DNA of 64,000 nt from Mortierella sp. BCC40632 (GCA_011634665.1 WAEK01000006.1:1744501-1808500), one strand, 5' to 3'; shown: positions 37,089 to 49,173, numbered from the stretch's first letter. Notes: generated from the sequence alone by a model not told the origin. Numbers and translations are program-made.

Positions 37089-38289
37089 TGGAACGAACAA
37101 AAAGACAATGGAAAGGTCCGCAGAATGAAGAGAAGTGGGAATGAGAGAATGAGAGAATGTGCGTGAGAGAATGTGGAATGAGACACAAAAGAAGATGGAA
37201 ATGGAAAAGACTCGAATGCACTTCTCGGGAAAGACCTCTTCTTCTCCAACCCCCTACCATACTATTCCATACCCTAACCTGCCCTCTCCCCCTCGCCTCT
37301 CTCCCCACGGTCGCGTCCCTTGCTGTATCCTGCACAATCACGAGGCTATGATCGGTTCTATACGTCAATATCTGGGTTAGTATTGTTGACTTAAAACATT
37401 CTGCTCTGTGCTGGTCTATCTGTATATCTTGCTGCTGTAGCGATCTCCAAACCAATCGATCTAGCCAGGCATCGATTGGGCCGCCAGAGCCGTATCTCTT
37501 CTGGCTGTTGCTTTGGCTGTTATGGCTGTAGCACCAAGGAGCCCTGAGTGCCTTTCTGGATAAACCCATTGCCAGCTCCAGTACCGATCTCAGACACCAT
37601 TGCACGCCTCGAGTTGAGGCACGTTTCCACTACCGAGGACTGGGCCTTTTGCTTAAAATGTCGAGTCCAGTCCATTCAGCGGGCACCAGAGACCGGCCTA
37701 TCAAGACGCTGCATGATCTGTCCAGCAGGACAAGACGACAACATAGGTCGATCCCCATTCAGAGTAAGGCACAAACGGACATGTCTCGGCCACAGTCCCG
37801 GAAAGGAGTGGATTCTACAAGGCCCCTTCTCATTATTCTTCTTGCTCTTATTCTTGTTCTTTTTCTTCTTTGTCCTGTCATCCAACACCCTGTCTCCTCG
37901 ACTCTCCCACTAAATCTTTTTATTTGCTTTGGCTGCCCACTTTTTTTTTTTGACCTTTTCTTCCTTTTTTTTTTTTTTTTTTTCTTTCTCCCGCCTTCTC
38001 ACATCCTCTCGCGACCTCTCCTCCAGTGTCGCTCCTTTCTTGTCTTTTTCTTCTTTTGCCGTTCACTCTCATTCCACTCTTTCCAACCCGCCTCCTTGTA
38101 AACCAACCCTAGCCTGGCCGCTCCTCTCTCCACTTCATTCCCTCCATTCCTCTCTCTCTCACTTTCTCCTCTCTCACACCTCTCTCTCACACATTCTCTC
38201 CGTCTTGCTTTCACACATCTCGGAAGATTTACAATACCCAAAACCCTCCTTCCTCTCCTTTTACAACGGCACATCAAAACCACAAGAAA
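37089..38289. promoter_or_regulatory. divergent promoter region between mannosidase and phosphate transporter
   Basis: 1.2 kb between two divergent start codons. The transporter side (about 37850-38220) is a strongly pyrimidine-rich plus-strand leader. A CACGTT word, the weaker form of the yeast Pho4 site, lies at 37620-37625; this is one short match and may be chance. No gene seen. Confidence 0.6.
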
Positions 38290-39870
38290 ATGGACAGCGA
38301 ACTAAAAGAGGACTCGGCCTCTATTCAAGATCTGACCACGGAGCAACCAAGAGTGGCCCTCGCTACCCTGGACGAAGCTCAGTCCTGGAGTTGGTTCACA
38401 ATCAGAACGCTCATCACCTCTGGCACAGGGTTCTTTACAGACGCATATGATGTCTTTATCATCAACCTGGTCGTACCAATGCTTGGTTATGTCTACTACA
38501 AAGGCTCAGATAACCACCTCCCAGCAGGCACTGAGGGTGCTCTGAAAGGCATGGCTTCTGTCGGGACTCTTGTTGGCCAATTGGTCTTTGGATACCTAGG
38601 CGATGCCTACGGCCGAAAAAAGATCTATGGTCTAGAGCTAATGTTCATCATTCTGGGGACACTCTGCTGTGCCATGGCTGGGTCGAATGCCAAGGGATCC
38701 TCCGTGATCCAATACCTGACCTTCTGGCGGTTTGTTCTCGGTTTCGGGATTGGCGGTGACTACCCCATGTCAGCCACTGTCACATCAGAGTGGTCTGCAG
38801 CAGGCCGTCGAGGCCAATTGATGTCGATCATCTTTTCGATGCAAGGTATTGGCAATCTGATGGCCTCGGTAGTGACACTGGTCGTCCTTGCCTGTTTCAA
38901 ATCCGCCATCGAGTCCGATGTCGATTATTTGGACATTGTCTGGCGCATTTGTATTGGGGTCGGTTGTATCCCTGCTGTCTCCACCGTCTATCTCCGTCTG
39001 ACCATGCCCGAGTCACCTCGGTATGCAATGGATGTCGAGAACGACGCCGAGAAGGCTACCATGGCCGTGGCTCATGCGACGGCCATGGATGTCCATCAAG
39101 AACCAGCCAGTTCCGCGGATCAAGTCCTTGAAATGCAGCATGTCATCGAAGAGACCAAGGCAAAGCGCAGTCATCATCGAGAGTTTGTCGAATATTTCTC
39201 AAAGTGGTCAAATCTCAAGGTCTTGATCGGAACCTCTATGACATGGTTCCTTCTTGACATTGCCTTTTACGGCATCTCTCTCAACCAGTCCTATGTCTTG
39301 AATGCCATGGGATTTGTTGGCGATGGAACTGTTTACGATGATCTCTGGAAGACAACATTAGGCAACCTAACGGTCTCTGTGTTGGGCTTTGTCCCTGGCT
39401 ATTGGTTTACAGTGTTCTTGATCGAGAAAATGGGCCGGAAGCCTATTCAATTCATGGGCTTTGGAATGTTGACCATTCTCTTTATCATTCTCTCGGCTGC
39501 TTTTCAGCCGTTGAGAGATATTGTTCCCTTGTTCATTGCCCTTTTCACACTTGCACAGTTCTTTTTCAACTTTGGTCCCAACACGACCACGTTTGTGATT
39601 CCGGGCGAAGTTTTCCCTACTCGTGTCCGAGCCACAGCACATGGTATTTCTGCCGCGTCTGGAAAGCTTGGAGCGATTTTGGCCACGTTCCTATTTAACA
39701 AGGTGGTAGAGATTGGTGGACCACCCGGCGCACATGCATTCTTGCCACAGTTGCTAGGAATCTTTGCAGGCGTGATGTTCCTTGGCTTCCTCTTTACGTT
39801 CCTTGTCCCCGAGACGAAAGGATTGTCATTGGAGGAGATTGAAAAGAGAGGTTCGAAGGTGTCTAGCTAG
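38290..39870 (+). CDS. PHO84: inorganic phosphate:H+ symporter, PHS family (PHO84-like)
   Basis: A single exon of 526 residues. It is a major facilitator superfamily protein with about 12 hydrophobic spans, a cytosolic N-terminus of about 35 residues and a central hydrophilic loop at about residues 245-305. The family signature 'GFGIGGDYPMSATVTSEW' lies at about residues 153-170, the MFS loop motif 'GYLGDAYGRKKIYG' near 99-112, and the second-half 'GEVFPTRVRATAHGISAASG' near 439-458. The C-terminus is 'ETKGLSLEEIE', typical of sugar/phosphate porters. By homology it imports phosphate with protons at the plasma membrane. Neighbours are the mannosidase on the left and, downstream on the same strand, a Pho80-like cyclin. 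The start at 38290 (ACAAGAAAATGG) is the first ATG in frame after the leader. Confidence 0.95.
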   Translation: MDSELKEDSASIQDLTTEQPRVALATLDEAQSWSWFTIRTLITSGTGFFTDAYDVFIINLVVPMLGYVYYKGSDNHLPAGTEGALKGMASVGTLVGQLVFGYLGDAYGRKKIYGLELMFIILGTLCCAMAGSNAKGSSVIQYLTFWRFVLGFGIGGDYPMSATVTSEWSAAGRRGQLMSIIFSMQGIGNLMASVVTLVVLACFKSAIESDVDYLDIVWRICIGVGCIPAVSTVYLRLTMPESPRYAMDVENDAEKATMAVAHATAMDVHQEPASSADQVLEMQHVIEETKAKRSHHREFVEYFSKWSNLKVLIGTSMTWFLLDIAFYGISLNQSYVLNAMGFVGDGTVYDDLWKTTLGNLTVSVLGFVPGYWFTVFLIEKMGRKPIQFMGFGMLTILFIILSAAFQPLRDIVPLFIALFTLAQFFFNFGPNTTTFVIPGEVFPTRVRATAHGISAASGKLGAILATFLFNKVVEIGGPPGAHAFLPQLLGIFAGVMFLGFLFTFLVPETKGLSLEEIEKRGSKVSS

Positions 39871-41336
39871 CGAAATGTGCCTTGATATCCACCCATTCAT
39901 ATCCCTATCCCTGGCGAATAGTTCTTTTTGCATGCTCCAAAAACGCAGGGACCACAAGTGGTCAAATAAAATAAAAAAGTCTTCCTATTGTTGCCTGACT
40001 CTGATCTCTGACAAGGTGGTTTGCCTAGAAAGAGGAGCGAGAGGGGGGGTCATAGCCGAGAGCAAAGGAAAAAAGAAAAAAAGAGGTCTATGCGCTTGAC
40101 ATTGAGCCGGGTCTCTCTCTCACACGCATACTCATAAAGAGCGATCACAAAAGGAGGTGGGAAGAGGTCGCAAGGGTGGAGAGAGAGAGCTTTGGGGGAT
40201 CGCTTCAATCGATCGTGGTATTTTTAAGCCAAAAGCAGATCGTGAGCACCATGACAGAGACGTGTCAGACGGATGCAAAAGAGCAGCAATCGGTCAAGAT
40301 GCAGCAGGGGTAAAGTTATTACTGCAAAAAGGTTTGGTGGTGGAAGTGGCAGAAGCTGGGACATGCATGCTTGGGATGCCGGAGGGGTGTTCTGTAGCTC
40401 TTCTGGTCACTCTTTCCTTTTTTTCTTCTTTTCTTTTTTTTTTTCTTACTTTCTCTCTCTCTCTCTCTCTCTTTTCCTTTCTTTCTTGTCCTCTTGTACT
40501 TCCTAGACCACTCTCTGACTTCTACCCTGCACGCGTCTTTTGATTCATTTGCTAAAAGAGAGATGGAATGAGGAGAAGCAGCCATGTTGAAGAGATGCAA
40601 AAAAAGAAAAGAAAAAAAAAAAAAAGACCTCTCCAGAGAAGAAAAGAGAGAGAAGAGGAGAGAAATAGAGAGAGAGAGAAAACAGAATAGGAAGAGGAAC
40701 GAGGACTCTTTTTTGTCAAGGGAGAGAGTGCTGGCCAATCAGCAGCATGGACAGAGAATGTGTGAGAACCCAGAAAGGCGACAAGGGTGGTCGCTCGGGT
40801 TGTGTGGGGACACAAACAGGAGAGGGTGTGCCATGCGGTCCAGTGGCCCTTTTCTGAAAGCCAGACGGGACAAAGAGAGAAAGAGAGAATGCGTGTTGTG
40901 TATGTGTGTGTATGCGTGTATGCGTGAGTTGTGTATCACAGTGCGTTGCGTGTGCGGGTGTGAGAACGTGAACGTGGGTGTGGCGAGGAGCAAAGAGGAG
41001 AGCTGCATCCAGCAGCGCGATATTCTGGCTGAGTGAATGCTGCCGAGCACGGTGTTGAGCCCGATGTGCTTCGCATCCTGGACCACTTACCTTTGGCTCA
41101 CTCGCTCTGATGTCGCAGCCTCATGCTCTCATTGCCGCTCTGGCTGATTAGGAAACCAAGGCAAAGGGCTCTGCATGGCGCCGTTCCCGCTACGATTTTG
41201 CATAGGGAAGGGGCAACAAAGAGAGACCGAACTGGTGGCATGGGTAGCTCTCGTACTAGGGTGAGGAGACTAGGGCTTAGGGAGAGAGAAAGAAGAGAAA
41301 GAGAGATAGAGAGATAGAGAGAGCAGAGTAGAAGAG

Positions 41337-41338
<2 letters not shown>

Positions 41339-41388
<50 letters not shown>
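41339..41388. repeat. GA dinucleotide microsatellite
   Basis: About 24 AG units, intergenic, at the end of a purine-rich block. Confidence 0.95.
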
Positions 41389-41392
<4 letters not shown>

Positions 41393-41529
41393 TGTGAGTG
41401 AGATGAGAGTGGATCCCTGTCCGGATCCTGGCCACGCACCAAGCCAAACGAGAAATAAAAAAAATTTTCGTCTTGGAGCAATTTGCAGGCAAAGGGACCC
41501 AGTAATATATCTCTGTCTCTGTCTCCTTT

Positions 41530-41531
<2 letters not shown>

Positions 41532-41600
<69 letters not shown>
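41532..41600. repeat. CT dinucleotide microsatellite
   Basis: About 33 CT units followed by imperfect CTTT variants. It marks the switch to the pyrimidine-rich leader of the cyclin gene and, with the GA run 150 bases to the left, forms an inverted pair. Confidence 0.95.
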
Positions 41601-41610
<10 letters not shown>

Positions 41611-42546
41611 TTCTTTCTCTCTCTCTTTCTCTCTTTCTCTCTCTCTTTCTCTTGCCTGGTTATCATCTCCATCATCACCACCACCACTACCACCACCTCT
41701 TCCTCCTCCTCAGCCATCTTCATCATCATCATCGACTCCTTGCTAGCAGTAGTAAAAGTAGTAAAAGTAGTAGTAGTAGCACCCGTCTCCTCTTTTCTTT
41801 CTCTCCTTCTCTTTGACACAAACTAAACCAAACTAGCTAGTCCGAGTCTACTCGTTCATCGTTCATCTGCTTTATTCTTCATCACCCGCCATCCCAACCC
41901 TTGCGTCCCCCGTGTGCGCATCCATCCTTCCTGCATCCCCGTCGCTGTCATTCGATTCTTTTTTTGGATCCTCGAGCTGCATAGCCCTTGCATCATCCCT
42001 CCACGCAAGGACTCTCCTGCGTCTGTCCACCTATCCGCCTTGGGGACTACTCGGGGGTGCCGCTTTTTGCTCACCCTCTTTTCACTCTCTTTCTCTTTTT
42101 CTCTTTCTTTCTCTCTCTCTCTCTCTGCCTTGGCTTTTTCTCACTCTTTGCCCACCTTTTTTTTTTTTTTTCTGCCTCTGCCTCTGCCTCTGCCGCTACT
42201 TCTGCTGCCGCTGCTCTCGCTTTCTCTCTTCTCTCTCTTTGCGTCATCTCTTGACCTCCGCCTGTACTCTACTTGCTTGCTCTCTGCCTTCTGTTCGACT
42301 TCTGTAGCGTACCCGGGGCCCTCAGTATCCTTCACTTGAGCAATCTTGCTTCCCTCCGCAACTACTTCATTCTTGTTTTCCTTTTCCTTCTTTCTTTTTT
42401 TTTTTTTTCTCTTGCCAGTCATTTCCTTTGTCTCCCGTAATAGTTCCACACATCCCGTTTCCTTCTGCTATTCCATTTCTCTTGTACACGTTAATACCCT
42501 TTTTACTCTCGCTCGCTCTCGTTCACACACATCAACTCTCTCACAA

Positions 42547-43346
42547 ATGTCAGACACGCACACCCTCGACCTGTCGGTGCATCCCGTCCAGTCGACGCTC
42601 AAGATGCTCGCCAGCCTACTCGAAAGGATCACAAAGGCAAATGACAAGATCAAAAAGGCTCTGCCGGAACCAGAGGCCCCTGCCGACATGACCCCTGCCC
42701 AGCTTCAGATCCATACGTCCTTCACTCGCTTCCATGCGAGGTCGATTCCGTCCATCAGCATCAACGCGTACCTTACTCGTATCCTCAAATACTGCCCTTG
42801 TGCCAACGAGTGCTTCCTCAGCTTGCTAGTGTACTTTGACCGGATGGCCAGGAACGTCGAGGAGATCACTAGGGGCGAAGGAAGACAGTTCTCGATCGAT
42901 AGCTTCAACATCCACCGCCTGATCATTGCTGGGATCATGGTCTCTGCCAAGTACTTTTCGGATGTCTTTTTCACCAACTCGAGATATGCCAAGGTAAGGC
43001 AACATCCCACCAACTCGACTTTACCCTCCCCCCTCTCTTCCCCCTCTCCCTTTCGTTGAGGAGTGGATAAGGGAAAAAAAAAAAAAAAAAAGATAAAGAG
43101 TATTCAGGAAACATTGCAGCACATGCGGGACAAGGAGGAAGAGAAGCATTGTTACCTCTTGCGAGTAGCAGAAAGAGAGAGAGAACGAGAGAAAAAGACC
43201 TATTCAACCAAGGGAGACATGGGCCCAGCTCGGTCTATTTCAGAAGGAGAGCAACCTGCAGGACCAAAAGACCAAGACCCAACATGGAAGCACACTGCAA
43301 CGTGATTAGCGAAAGGGCTCTGTATATTTCCGACCCGGAAACAATA

Positions 43347-43427
<81 letters not shown>

Positions 43428-44558
43428 CACTCTCATTCTCTCTCCCTGCTCTGCTCTTGATCTCTCTTCTCCCCTGCCTCATGAAATTTCGGCCCATTGG
43501 TGCTCTTGGTACCAGACTGCCGAGCTGAGCATGTGGAGAAGAAAATCTTCTGAGAGACTGAAGAGGCATTGAAAGAAGAAGGAAAAAAAAAAGTGCAACT
43601 CGCTCTGTCCAATGTGGAATGGTGCTGCGTTACCGATATGCAACCTACAACAAGGCCTATTGCTTATCTTCTCTCCCTTCCTCAGTCCAAAACCGACGCC
43701 TAACCTATCGCCTTAATCTTTGCATTATTCTACCATACATAGGTCGGAGGACTCCCTGTCTCTGAGCTGAATCAGCTCGAGGTGGAGTTCTTGACTCTGA
43801 ATAACTTTTCGCTTGCCATCTCAATTGAGGAACTCCAGACTTATGGAGACCAATTGATGAAGCACTGGACACTTGAGGAGGCTGCGAATAAGGAGCACGA
43901 CGACGACTACCAGGCTCCATCAATACCACCCACCATTACCCCTCCACCTTCTGGGTCTAATGCACGCCAGGAGCACCACTTAGACTCGAAACAAACCAGT
44001 GGCCAAACTCAGGGACACCCCGAGCGTCCTGTAGACCGACATGCAGACCAACGCTATGACAACTCTCGCCAACCCTATCGACAGGATTCTCGTCGTGATC
44101 CTCGTCAAGGTCAAGATCATCCAATCGACCACAGACAAGGTCCACCCCATTCTTCGCAGCAGCAGCAACGACAGGAATACAGACCCAACCCTAGCTCTGA
44201 GCCACGCCATGATTATCGGAGGGATCAAAGGCCACAAGAACATGCACGGGACTACCGGTCAGAGCACCACCAGCACCACCAGCACCCTGCACAATCATCT
44301 CACTCTTCTCATACTCAGCAGCAACAACACTACTACAAAAACGGAGGTAGCCAGCATCACCATTCACAGCAGCAGCACGGCAGCTATGGTCATGGTCATG
44401 GCCATGGCCATCGACAAGGCAATGGATATAGTGAACCTGATTCGGATCGAGGCTATGGTTCAGAGAAGGGTAGATATCACAACTCACAGAATACTCCAAT
44501 CACACCGACAGAGATGACCACCACCAGCCGGCTCTCTGCACCCTCGCCAATCCACTAA
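42547..44558 (+). CDS. Pho80-like cyclin with His/Gln-rich tail
   Basis: Two exons, 42547-42993 and 43743-44558, give 420 residues. The cyclin box covers about residues 55-190: 'TRFHARSIPSISINAYLTRI', 'LSLLVYFDRMA', 'SFNIHRLIIAGIMVSAKYFSD', 'NSRYAKVGGLPVSELNQLE', in the same order as yeast Pho80. Pho80-type cyclins (PF08613) activate the Pho85 kinase; Pho80 itself restrains the phosphate-starvation response. The remaining 230 residues are a disordered Gln/His/Arg-rich tail with poly-Gln and Gly-His repeats, absent from yeast Pho80. The intron is 749 nt, by far the longest seen here, and includes a long CT run. Pcl6/Pcl7-type glycogen cyclins are the alternative. The gene lies 2.7 kb downstream of the phosphate transporter. 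Confidence 0.9.
43355..43422. repeat. CT dinucleotide microsatellite in the cyclin intron
   Basis: About 33 CT units within the 749-nt intron, about 320 bases upstream of the acceptor. Confidence 0.95.
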
Positions 44559-44823
44559 GAAAAAATAAATAAATAAAAAAAGCGATAATTAATTCCGTGA
44601 TACGAATCGCCACGTCCCGTGACACGAATCACCGAGTCCCCAGGGAGACCACGCAATTGCATTCGCTCGTGCTCCTTCTCCACCGCCATTGCATTTGAAC
44701 CTTCTCTCTCTCTCTCTCTCTCCCCCTCCTCGTCCTCTCTCTTTTTTTTCTTTTTCTTTTTTAGACGCAACTCCATTCAAACTACACAACCCCATCACCC
44801 TCACATTTAAATTCGACATAACC

Positions 44824-45099
44824 ATGGCTCCACCAAAGGCAAACTGGGAGAAATGTACGCCAGGGGATTAAGCGGCATGAAAACGAAGAAGGACGCGTCA
44901 TTTCGGAGAGTCAATGCATTTCTTTCTGGCTGACAACACACATGTTCTTTCTACCTCTCCTCTTTCTCCCAAAAAATAACAACAACTACAACCACAACCA
45001 CAACAACACTTAGATGACAAACCCGCTGATGAAAAAGAGGCCGAGAACATTGTAGCACTGGATGAAGGCGACATTGCACTTTTGAAGACCTATGTAATG

Positions 45100-45137
<38 letters not shown>

Positions 45138-47089
45138 TTAAATACTCCCGCAAGTTGAACCTGGCGTAGCCGACTCCCGAGTGCACGAAAGACTGACCAT
45201 CATTTTGGTTCACCACTCCTCCTCTTCTTCTTCCACCTCTTCTCGTGAATATTACTTTACTCGTTCGGCATTTGGACGTCTATAGGGTCAAGGTCCATAT
45301 GCCAAAGACTTGAAAAAGCTGGAAAACGACATCAAGGATGCCCAGAAGCGAGTCAATGAAAAGATCGGTAGGGAAAAAAAAAAGTCGACCAACAGCAGCA
45401 AATATTTTTCAGGAACCATTTGTCAAATAGATCAAGCAGGGAGCCCCCCCCCAAAAAAAAAAGCTAGCGACAGATGAACTAATGCCTCATATATATATAC
45501 TCTTTCTCTCTCTCTTTTTAGGCGTCAAGGAGTCAGATACTGGATTGGCTCCACCAGCGTTGTGGGATATCCCTGCAGACAAGCAGCGCATGGGCGAGGA
45601 ACAACCACTTCAGGCATGTTTGATGAAAACCTTTTTTTTTTGCAAAAGCTCGCTGCACGGGCTTTTTAGTCGGCATGGACTGACCTGTATGGGTATCTCC
45701 TGAAAATAATGATGTACAATAGGTTGCGCGGTGCACAAAGATCATTGAGGCACAAGGTGAGGACCCTGCCAAATATGTCATCAACGTCAAGCAGATCGCA
45801 AAGTTTGTCGTTGGCTTGGGCGAAAAGGTATCACCAACAGATATCGATGAGGGCATCCGTGTGGGGTAAGTAAAAGAAGAAGAGGAAAAACAAAAATGAT
45901 AATCTCTGGAAGAGAAGCAGACTAATTGTTTTTGGCATCAAAGGTTTGCGATCTGCTCTAACTTGGACTCGATCCTTCTATCTTTTATAACTATATACTT
46001 CTAAAGTGTGGATCGAACCAAATACCATATCCAGATCCCACTTCCACCCAAGATCGATGCCTCAGTGACAATGATGCAGGTTGAAGAGAAACCCGATGTG
46101 ACTTATAGCGATGTTGGAGGATGCAAGGAACAGATCGAGAAGCTGAGAGAAGTCGTTGAATTGCCTCTCCTTCAGCCAGAGCGCTTTGTCAACTTGGGTA
46201 TTGACCCTCCCAAGGGTGTCTTGCTCTATGGACCTCCAGGAACTGGAAAGACACTGTGTGCTCGTGCTGCTGCCAACCGTACAGATGCCACATTTATCCG
46301 TGTCATTGGCTCGGAACTAGTTCAGAAGTAAGTCCTATTTAACACTTCCCCCCTTCTTTTCTCAAGGACACGTCAAAAAAGCGCAATCATCTCTTAACAC
46401 GGGTCTCATTCTCATTACTAGATACATTGGAGAGGGAGCTCGTATGGTCCGTGAATTGTTCGAGATGGCAAAGACAAAGAAGGCGTGCATTATCTTTTTC
46501 GATGAGGTTGACGCTATTGGTGGAGCTCGATTCGATGACGGTGCTGGAGGAGACAATGAAGTTCAGCGAACCATGTTGGAATTGATCAACCAGCTGGATG
46601 GATTCGACTCACGAGGCAACATCAAGGTCTTGATGGCCACCAACAGACCAGACACTCTGGACCCAGCTCTGATGCGTCCAGGTCGTTTGGATCGTAAAGT
46701 AGAGTTTTCACTTCCCGATCTTGAGGTAAGCAGGCAAATTCCTCTTGGATAGTTGGACTCGATTAGTACTCAAGGATATTAGACTTTGGAAGCATGTTCT
46801 AATCTATACATTTTCTCTCTTTTTTTTCCCGCAGGGACGAGCCCATATTCTTAAGATTCATGCCAGATCTATGAGTGTTGAGCGTGATATCCGTTACGAA
46901 TTGATTGCACGACTGTGCCCCAACAGCACAGGAGCAGAACTTCGATCTGTGTGCACTGAGGCAGGTATGTTTGCTATTCGGGCAAGGAGAAAGGTCGCAA
47001 CGGAGAAGGACTTTTTGGAGGCTGTCAACAAGGTCATCAAGTCGTATGCCAAGTTCAGCAGTACACCCAAGTACATGACCTACAACTAG
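44824..47089 (+). CDS. RPT1: 26S proteasome regulatory AAA-ATPase subunit Rpt1
   Basis: Eight exons (44824-44854, 45014-45093, 45286-45367, 45522-45613, 45723-45865, 46007-46327, 46422-46725, 46835-47089) give 435 residues, the expected size for Rpt1/PSMC2. Seen: N-terminal 'WEKYDDKP', a coiled-coil '[17 protein letters not shown]', the OB-domain piece '[35 protein letters not shown]' (shared with Rpt1 orthologues), Walker A GPPGTGKT at about 218-225, the pore-loop 'KYIGEG', Walker B 'IIFFDEVDA' (about 273-281), and the arginine-finger/sensor block '[19 protein letters not shown]'. It is part of the heterohexameric unfoldase ring of the 19S particle, in cytosol and nucleus. The fourth intron starts with GC rather than GT. 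The terminal Tyr-Asn lacks the HbYX ending of Rpt2/3/5, as expected. Confidence 0.97.
45101..45136. repeat. poly-T tract in an RPT1 intron
   Basis: A run of about 36 T in the second intron of RPT1, starting just after the donor and well away from the acceptor at 45285. Confidence 0.9.
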
Positions 47090-47442
47090 ACGAGGACGAC
47101 GAGACTTTTTCTTTTTCTTCTTCTTCTTTCTCTCTTTAATATCCAACAACAACAACAAAAAGCAAAAACAAAAATGTATCCTTTGGGTATGGCATCAAGA
47201 AACGGTGTCCCAAGAATAAAAATTTGTAAAAGTCTCTCTCCTCCTGCCCACTTCTCTTGTACCGTAACCCTATTCCGTGGCTTCGCCATCTTTGTACTCT
47301 GGAAAACGTTGGAAGGAAATTTGGTCAGACCTGCTAGAAAGTCAGTCTACGAACGAACCTTTTTTTTTTTTTCCTCCACTCTCACTCTTTCACGTTCCCA
47401 TTCAATTGCATCCCTGCCACTCCATTCTAAGGATTCACCGCC
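47090..47442. other. RPT1 3' flank and leader of the co-chaperone gene
   Basis: Same-strand spacer with CT-rich runs and a T tract near 47360. No gene seen. Confidence 0.6.
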
Positions 47443-49026
47443 ATGGCCGACGACGACAGCATCAAGAGAACAAAGACGGGAATCCCTATCCCTGGACCCA
47501 ACAAGCCAGACCGTCCAGAATGGGCTCTGGACGAGAACAACTTGTACAAGTCCATGGACTCTGTTCCCCTCTTCATGAACTCATTGCCAGAGGATGCTGA
47601 GGACAATCCCATGATTCAGGCATTGCAGGACCTTGCCTACGATGGAACTCCTGAAGGTAATAGCCCTTTGAAATGAGTAATGTCAAAGGTCTTTCCTCTC
47701 CTCTACTCCCCTTTTCTCCTTTTCCCTATGCTGCGGCCAGATACCCTTTCTTTTCAAGAGGGTCAACTCCCCGCCTCTTTATGCTGCGGCATGGTCGACT
47801 AACAGGAGATTACCTTGACTGGATTTACACCATGACTTTTAGAGGTCGCCGAAAACTTCAAGAACCAAGGAAATGATTGCTTCAAGCAAGGAAAAAAGTT
47901 TTACAAGGATGCTTTGTTGTTTTATACCAATGGAATCGATGTTGGCTGCAGTGATGACAAGCTGAACGAAACACTCTATGTCAACAGAGCCGCCTGCAAC
48001 CTGCACTTTGGTATGACTACATAAAGTAATCGAGGATGCTCTTACCATGACCAGATACATGGATCACCCTTATTAACCATCTTTGACGGGATCTCCTCTT
48101 CATCACAGGCAACTACCGCAAAGTGTTGACGGACTGTGCCCATGCATTGAAGCTTAATCCAAAGAATGTCAAGGCCCTGTTCCGTTCTGCCAAGGCACTA
48201 GCTGCGCTCGAGATGTACAAGGAGGCCATCGACTGCTGTGAACATGCACTGAATAATGACCCCGATAATCAGCCTGTCAAGGACGAGCTGCAAAAGATCA
48301 CAGCCGAATTCGAACACAAGGAGGCCATCAGAATAGAGCGGGAATTGCGTGAACAAAGGATTCGGGAAAAGAAACTCAAGATTGAGCGTGCATTGGAGAA
48401 ACGTAATATCAAAACAGCGGTGACACCGGATTTCAAATCGGATCACCCTCACGAGATTCAGCTGGACGAAGATTTGGATCAGATCACGGTACCAACTTTT
48501 TTCTTGTACCCAGAGCATAACGAGTCGGATTTTATCCAAGCATTCAACGAACAGGACAAGATTGGGGAGCAACTGGGAGAGATCTTTTATGAGCCTGCGC
48601 CCTGGGATCCTGAGCACAAGTACAAACCCGAGACGGTGCAGACCTACTTTGAGACAGAGGACAGTGGTGGAAACGTAGGATTGTTGAAGGTTGGGTTGAA
48701 TGTCAAGTTCTTGACGGTTTTATCCCACTCCAAGTATGTGCTTCGGGATGGCATTGCACGGTTCATTGTTGTGCCCAAGGAAGACAGCCAGTGGAAGAAG
48801 GACTGGCTAGCAAGGTATGGTAAGTAAATGATAGACACGCAAATAAAATATCCAGTTCCTCAGCCAAAAGTAAAAGAGTCACAAAATCCAAACAAAACCC
48901 CTCTCCATCTCTCCTGTACTCTCTCCTCATTCAGCATTTCATTTGCACCGACTCGGCACACGCTCCGATAGCCAGGGAAGAGCCCCCAAGAACACGACCA
49001 AGGAAGAAAACAACAAAGAAAGCTAG
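47443..49026 (+). CDS. CNS1: TPR Hsp90/Hsp70 co-chaperone, Cns1/TTC4 family
   Basis: Exons 47443-47656, 47843-48010, 48109-48819 and probably 48935-49026 give 394 residues. If the last intron is not spliced, a stop lies at 48825-48827 and the protein has 366 residues. Seen: an N-terminal acidic arm with 'SVPLFMNSLPEDAEDNPMIQALQDL', like the Cns1/TTC4 N-terminus; three TPR motifs at about residues 75-185 ('NQGNDCFKQGKKFYKDALLFY', 'LYVNRAACNLHFGNYRKVL', 'VKALFRSAKALAALEMYKEA'); a charged helix rich in Arg/Glu; and the C-terminal Wheel-type domain with 'VPTFFLYPEHNESDF' and 'FIVVPKEDSQWKKDW'. The TPR clamp should bind EEVD tails of Hsp90/Hsp70; Cns1 is essential in yeast and assists eEF2 folding. 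Confidence 0.9.
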
Positions 49027-49173
49027 TTGTTTAGCCCCCCCATCGCCCATCCGCTCTTATTCTCTTCCTTATTACTCTTCACACCCACACCCTCTCTTAA
49101 ACCCTCTCTGTTCTATTTATCTCTATCTCCCTCCTGACACGGCTTTTTTCATCAAACCCAGCACATTGACAAG

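Larger units (their letters stand above)
39871..42546. other. gene-free interval and long leader of the cyclin gene
   Basis: No supportable gene. The left part holds the transporter 3' flank. The middle is purine-rich (40560-41400) and turns sharply to pyrimidine-rich (41530-42540) on the plus strand, the latter leading into the cyclin ATG. Confidence 0.5.
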
